A DNA stretch of 64,000 bases from Prostheceraeus crozeri (taxonomy: Eukaryota; Platyhelminthes; Polycladida; Euryleptidae): contig CAJQUW010009323.1 in assembly GCA_907163375.1 (NCBI GenBank), positions 124,001-188,000 of the forward strand, written 5' to 3'. Shown piece by piece: positions 58,513 to 64,000 of this stretch. The notes beneath the pieces are model-generated. The model was not told the origin of the DNA, made no database searches, and saw nothing but the letters and a program-made list of their open reading frames with translations. The translations under genes were made by a program, and so were the position numbers. The first letter of the stretch is position 1, and each line of letters begins with the position of its first letter.

Positions 58513-58605
58513 TTCCTGATATTGGATGAAATGGCAGGTCTCCAGGTCTGTTCCCATTTTTCAACTGAGGATGCATCTCAGTATTTAATTTTTTTACATT
58601 GTTTC
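58513..58605. repeat. Fragment of the 36.5-kb inverted-repeat family
   Basis: ATATTGGATGAA, TGGCAG, CAGGTCTG, TTCCCATTTTTCAACTGAGG and ATGCATCTCAG match the right arm at 36870-36950. It is a truncated copy containing one end only. Confidence 0.8.
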
Positions 58606-61224
58606 AAAATTGCGGTAAAAATAGCAAATAGAATTATTTGCAAAAAGAGTCACATTCGACCGCAAGGACATTGATGATTTGTGCGAAAATGCAGTTGTAG
58701 CAAAATTTGTCAAGTTGAAAAAATTGAAATTTCCACATGCTTGTAGACTAGGATTCCATGATAAATTCCTGCTTACAGTTAGTGGCTTTCACCTGGGCGG
58801 AATAGGTCGATGTTTTGAAGCAAGATTTGACAATAGCTTTATTTTTTTGACATTGCATGAGTGAAAGAACCTCAGACAATTCCATTACTGACCACCTTCC
58901 GGCGCAGATCTGCTTTACTATTCTCCAGTGTCAGATTTCATGATGTGGTCTTCGTGCTTCTAGCAATGTGTGTGAGAAATGTTGGAATGTGTGAACTGAT
59001 CTCTATGTACATAATTTGAAGGAAACTTTTTGACAGTCAGTAGATAACTTTGATTTGATCTGTTGCGTTGAATACTAAAAGGTCAGTTCTGCCATTATGC
59101 GTTGAATAGCCTACTAAAGCTATCAGCGAGGTCTTTTTGGATCGCTGTGTCCTTTTGGTCTGAGGGATGGTCTGGATAAACACATGATTGATCTGTCGAC
59201 AATTTGTCAGTCATGGAAAACACGCGCCTCTCATAGATAGTGTAAACATCTCGAATCCCAGCAGGCCCCGTCAGTAGACCATCGAGTGTAACTTTGAAGG
59301 TTTATGCGACCAGCATTGAATTATGCAAGTAGACATTGAAGAGAGTTTCGCAAGACTCCATGATTAAAATCAAGGCGGACTTGGTCAGGGCTATCCAAGT
59401 TGATCGGTCAATACCAGTTGAAAAAATAGGTGCTCAGTACCGACCACCGTGCTGCTTTGAGAATGTTATAAGCTTATGATGATCTTGTTATCCTTCTCCT
59501 GCCCTGTTGAAGATAACTAAATATAATAATGTGATTATCCTTGAGAGATATCGATTTGCAGAGGCTGCTCACTATCCCGAGTGACGGCTCCGAAGTTGTT
59601 TCACCTGACAGAGTTGAGGGAGATCCTCTTAAGAAGATCTAGCAAGAAGTTAACTCTGCTCTTCAATACATCTGCACCATCAATAGCATTTTTGATCCGA
59701 CATATCTCAAGTTAAAACCTGTTGTTTGTAGCCCACGAGGCTAATGTTACCTTGCGACCTCTTCCCGAAAGCGCTTTCACACTTGAGAGCTGAGAGCAGA
59801 GAGCAGAGAGCACTGGTTAGCTCAATAGAATAAAATCAACATTGACAGTGCGAGATGAAAACAAATCAAAAAGAGAGATGAGCGGAACTAGTCCAGAAAG
59901 AAATTCGTGGAAATTGCGAATGCCAGTTCACATGAACATATAATAGAATGATGTCCTTGGACTTGAGCAATTTAAGCTCAACAATGTCCTTGGTAGTCGC
60001 AAACGCTGCGTCAGTAGATAAGACTCGTCAGTACAGCTCGGATTGGCTCACACTAGCTTAAAATATCTAGAATGGCTGAGCAAGGAAGGACTGCACAGCA
60101 AGCTAATCTGTGTTTGCTTATCCGGAGCCGCACTGACGACCCCTGGGGGCATCATTCTAATCGTAGATATCTAGCCTACCAAAGTAAATCAATTATCTTT
60201 CTTTCTTGCGTTACACTTACTGCCACCAGATTTGTGTTGTAATTATACTTGCAAGCAATTGCATTTGTAGCCATGTAATTGACAAGAAATTGCAATTATT
60301 CTACGCACTTTGCAGTCAGTAAAGCTTAGTATTCATTCCGCACGCAACTTGAATTACTTGACTCTCATCGTTGATAATGCGTTACCATACTCACATGTTC
60401 ACCGGGTGTACAACAGCCGGTGTTTTCTTCAAAGAAATTTGTGACTTAGCATATTTCCGAAATCTAATTTAAGTGCCGGTTTTATTATATTCTTCCCTCC
60501 TAATCTTAATTTCTGAACTGAAAATGTAAATCAGAAAACTAGTATTGCTTAACTTTCCCTGCGGAAAAAAGGCAAATAAATTCTTCTAGAGACTACAAGT
60601 CTCGATATTCCAAACCTGTACTCGTATCTTCAGTTTGAATTGTAGTAGAGATACAAGCCAAAAATACTTGGGGGAGAATAAAAAGGTGGCAATTTAATAT
60701 CAATGCTACAAGTGTCGTCTGCTTTTCCGGAGAGCAATTGAAATTAACTTAAGACAATCCTTGTGGAAAAAGAAGTGGTGGGGAAACGCGTATTGTAGTT
60801 CTGACAATTATCTTAAGTAATAGCAAAGTAATTGAAGAAAAACGGAACAATTTCTAATGGTAATCAGTTTTATTGATAGAGATGTAATTAATAATTGTAA
60901 TTAATTACATTTTATGAGTAATTGACACAAGTCTGAATGCTATCAAATTCTAGACGGTGATTCTGAACATTAAGACTTGAATACATAAATATGAGTACAA
61001 GCATAAATGCTGTGTATTATTGATTACTCGATACCGATGATTGATTGTTGACCAAAATTTATAGATTATTATTGGTCATTTTTACGACTGTAATTCTCAC
61101 CAAGCACATCAAATATGATGCTTTCATTATAGTGAGGAATGGAATTAATGGATCGGTTATTCGATTAAGAAGTTAAATATCATATTTCTGGCAATCATAA
61201 GATAAATATATAAATTAAAGTTGT
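58606..61224. other. No assigned gene
   Basis: 59100-59780 is less AT-rich than the surroundings and contains scattered protein-like runs in shifting frames (for example HLTELREILLRRSSKKL near 59600), which may be a heavily decayed coding sequence. I cannot assign it. GAGCAGAGAGCAGAGAGCA at 59792-59811 is a short tandem. Confidence 0.25.
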
Positions 61225-61440
61225 TTATACTTTGGAAGCACATTAGACACGGAGCTTTTCTTCCATGTGTCCGAGTTGTTTTTTATCCCACACTCATTCT
61301 TTTTGTTCTGAGTATTTAGCAAGAATTCAGAGTGTACCCATTTTAGAAATCGTAGGTTTGACCCGACCAGGATTTGAGCCAAGGTCTCCCGGACGCAGAG
61401 CGAACACTCTACCACAAGGTCACAGCGAACTGCTCAGCAG
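61225..61440 (-). mobile_element. tRNA-derived SINE, third type
   Basis: On the minus strand: a tRNA-like head (about 61361-61436) with A-box-like TTGTGGTAGAGTG and B-box-like GGCTCAAATCC, ending CCTGGTCGGGTCAAACC. The tRNA-unrelated part includes TAAAATGGGTAC and CTTGCTAAATACTCAG. This head-tail combination (CGGGTCA followed shortly by AAATGGTAC) is like a SINE group widespread in marine invertebrates. The 3' limit is uncertain. Open frames across it are not genes. Confidence 0.75.
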
Positions 61441-62619
61441 TGTTGGGTTGATTTAGGATATTAGTCGATTTACCGGCTAACAGCATCCATTCCTGGATTA
61501 GCAGGATCTCTCCTCTTCCAGTTCATTTATCTTAGTCAGATGTTATGAGTTCATCGCATATTCTCTTCAGTTACATTCCGGAGATAATTAAACTTCTCGT
61601 CCAAGAGTCATAAGTCATCAAATACTACGCTAATGACTGACTTTGAGATTTCAACAGTCTCCGGTCTTCTTATAATCTCAGCTGATAGCAGCAATGTCTC
61701 GCAAATTCTTACCCTAGAGACACAAGGTGAAAGAATTTGTGAAATCGTCCCATAGAAAGGACAGGGATGAAAAGATTATCCCAAGGAACTGACGCCGAAT
61801 TTCTGAGCTAATTATTGGAGACATGTAACGGACGACTCACTCTTCGTAATGACCGCAGTCTTTTGTGACATCTTTGAGAGAACTCTCTGAGATTCAACTG
61901 TTAAGTCAGGTGAATGAGATATCGGATGAAGAGAAGAAATGATAATGACTTCATTCATCCGTTCTGTAATATTAATCCGTTATTTGTCTTTGATTTAATC
62001 CAGCAGAAAGTTCTGTAATTGATAATATCGCAGCGAGGAAAGTGAAAACTGTCACCTTAAGATATCAAGGACAAATCACAGCTGAACCATTTGTGAACCA
62101 TTTGTGTGAGGAATCTGTAAAGAGCCAATCATTCATTATCGAGGCACCAGGAGATGCATCTCGGATATTGAAAATCAGCTGCATCATTCATGAGTCCCTC
62201 CCTTTTGCTGTCGAAATCATTTTGATGATGAAATGAAATAGCGTCAGTATGCGAATTTGAAAAGCACTTTGATCTGTTGAGATTCATCAATGAGTCGAGT
62301 AATGATAGTTCAGGCAATTTTTTACAGCAAAGTTGAATATCAAAGTTGTAATCTATTACCATAAAACAACCTAGTCAAACCGGTAATACAGTTAAAATTC
62401 CATGCAGAACCGCTGATTACCTCGGCCTGTTGTACGACTGGATGCACCCATCTTAGTCATGGAATTAGCGCGAAGTTGTGCAGGGAACGAGGTCGCACCT
62501 GGAACTTTCACATGCACATCTTGGCTATAGTCTGAGGAGGGTGCGGTTGACTCTCCGCCAACAGCACGGTTGAACCAGTTAACCGTGTCGATCCCTGACT
62601 ATGCTTTCTATAAGATGGA
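61441..62619. other. No assigned gene; one possible exon
   Basis: 62042-62236 (+) is open for 64 codons (KTVTLRYQGQITAEPFVNHL onward) and reads like protein, but matches no family I recognise. It has no clear start and may be an exon or chance. Confidence 0.2.
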
Positions 62620-62793
62620 TGCTTTGGTGATAGGAATACACGGAGACCTTTCTCTTGCCATAGGCAAATCTACATCAATTTAAATATAATCTAGGCTTAA
62701 TGACATTTTCATATCAAGCCGATCCTTGATGTGCTATGTTGCTGGACTTTCGTACAATGTATGCTGGAAAAACGTGCTATGATCAAGATTAAG

Positions 62794-63051
62794 TAATAGA
62801 TAATGCATAGATTTGAGGTCATTATTTGCTATAATCACCGAGAGCTGAAAGCTCGAGGTTGTCATGACAAATAATAACCGAATAAATCTATGCATTATCT
62901 GTTATAATCATAGAAATTAATACTACCATAGAAAGTCCATTTCTGTGGTTATAATGCATGATTTTTTCCATAGAAGTCTGAACCACGTCAATAATTTCCA
63001 ATCAGGAAAATAGAAAGTGGACATAGAAAGCCTTACAAAATCATGCATTAT
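62794..63051. repeat. Two neighbouring hairpins inside the inserted segment
   Basis: 62794-62814 (AGATAATGCATAGATTT) pairs with 62884-62904 (AAATCTATGCATTATCT), and 62951-62965 (ATAATGCATGATTTT) pairs exactly with 63037-63051. Both are built around ATGCAT-type cores. Confidence 0.75.
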
Positions 63052-63179
63052 TAGATAGAAATCGCATATCATTGTGTCCGATATCTTGAATTCTGACATT
63101 GGGAATATACAAGATTCGAGCTTATACCCGTTTTTCTCTAAGAGTACTCTATGTTTAAGCTACATACTTTACAGACAAA

Positions 63180-63281
63180 AACTTACGGGTATTTCACATT
63201 TGCATGCAAAAAGTTAGCTCAATCGAATGGAAATTGACGAGATTATAAGCGTTTAGTTTTCGTCACTTTTTTTGGGACACC
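63180..63281 (-). mobile_element. Probable solitary mariner-type transposon end
   Basis: The segment ends GTCACTTTTTTTGGGACACC then CGGTA. Read on the other strand, TACCGGGTGTCCCAAAAAAA is very like the terminal repeats of many mariner/Tc1 elements, with TA at the insertion edge. No matching second end was found in the 600-bp insertion, so the element is truncated or rearranged. Confidence 0.4.
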
Positions 63282-64000
63282 CGGTACAGGTGCCTTAGAA
63301 TGTGTATTAGATGATAAGTGTGCGTAAACGTGTTTTTGATATAGATGCTTGAATTTCTATGCATATTCACAAATGGAAAAAAATGAAAACTAATATCTTA
63401 ACGTATACAAATCTTTATCAATTTGCGCCCTACAGACCTGTACCTAGTAAGTTATCTACAAGACAAGGGTAAACGTAAACGCGTTCTCGACCTGGTGGCT
63501 TGAACAGCTATGCGCTTTCACAAGAAGATAGTTGCAAAAAGCAATCGTTTATTGATGGTAAAACTCAAAGCTTTGCTGCGGCTTATCTTGCACAAATCTG
63601 TTTCAGTTTGCATCTGCCGATAGTTGCATATATGTTTGAACTAGTGACTGAGAAATCTGGCCGCTTGGAGAGAAAATAAGTCTGAAAGCATAGCTGCTAC
63701 TGGTGAGAGCCATGCGGAAGGCAAATGCAGTAAGTGAGACAAAGCTGCAACGATTCATTTTGATTGACTGTTGCGCTTTATATGCGATTTCACTGGAACT
63801 TTTACATTTCGAATAGTCTCTTGACCTCAAGTGGGAAGTTCAGGATGTTCCACTTAATGGATTTTCCTAGATTTTTGATATGTTGATAAGGGATTTTTTC
63901 TCTACAAGATGAACCCACTCTTGAAACTATCACAATTTGTGGCGGGTTAAAAAAATATATATGCTGGAATATATCTGTTGAAATTTCTATGAGAGTGTTG

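Larger units (their letters stand above)
62620..64000. repeat. Compound foldback element, copy B, interrupted and cut by the window end
   Basis: 62620-62683 and 63281-63560 match the right arm of copy A (22970-23285) in the same orientation; 63560-63970 matches the outer block of copy A (22083-22500) inverted. The order is arm then block, the mirror image of copy A's left side. About 600 bp at 62684-63280 are absent from copy A and look like an insertion. Landmarks: GATATAGATGCTTGAATTTC, GTTATCTACAAGA, CAATCGTTTATTGATG and CCGCTTGGAGAGAAAATAAG. Confidence 0.8.

Noticed and set aside
59100-59780. Host gene in a less AT-rich patch
   Set aside because: Protein-like runs occur in all frames but are short, interrupted and unassignable, and no splice structure could be proposed.
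1-64000. CRISPR arrays, bacterial operons, phage genes or LTR retroelements
   Set aside because: No regularly spaced short repeats, no co-directional gene runs, and no protease-integrase, capsid or envelope-like coding sequence were seen.

Overview
The window looks like nuclear DNA of a multicellular animal, most likely an aquatic invertebrate. It is AT-rich and has no operons, no ribosome-binding-site logic and no long uninterrupted genes. Its load is typical of such genomes: Tc1/mariner, PIF/Harbinger and hAT DNA transposons, jockey/CR1-type LINEs, tRNA-derived SINEs, many inverted-repeat elements, short microsatellites and a (TA)n tract. I cannot name a phylum. I found no host protein-coding gene that I can identify. 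A handful of open stretches that could be single exons are listed at low confidence.

Layout. 0-10 kb: a decayed Tc1/mariner transposon (about 1.39-2.45 kb), a foldback repeat (2.97-4.12 kb) and the first copy of a short transposon family with CACAGAATTAGA ends. 10-17.5 kb: two more copies of that family, a complete but internally deleted PIF/Harbinger (11,580-13,583), a non-autonomous hAT with a perfect 8-bp target duplication (13,836-14,980) and a 200-bp-arm inverted repeat. 21-25 kb: two more copies of the CACAGAATTAGA family and a compound foldback element. 26.2-28.8 kb: a 5'-truncated, almost readable LINE. 30-38 kb: a hAT transposase remnant, a terminal-inverted-repeat element carrying a 40-bp perfect hairpin, and a 355-bp-arm near-perfect palindrome. 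39-51 kb: two full copies and one fragment of a tRNA-Thr-like SINE, a LINE 3' remnant, a hammerhead-ribozyme-like motif, another short hAT and a second SINE type. 51-64 kb: sparse, with old tandem and direct repeats, a third SINE type, a possible mariner end, and half of a second copy of the compound foldback element running off the window end.

How the parts relate. The autonomous-type elements (Tc1, PIF, LINE, hAT) are all defective here. The short non-autonomous families keep clean ends and, in several cases, exact target-site duplications, so they were mobilised by enzymes supplied from elsewhere. The most striking local features are the CACAGAATTAGA family, with three copies flanked by different perfect 8-bp duplications, and the density of long inverted repeats, any of which would fold into double-stranded RNA if transcribed. 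Coordinates of repeat edges were read by eye and may be off by a few to tens of bases.
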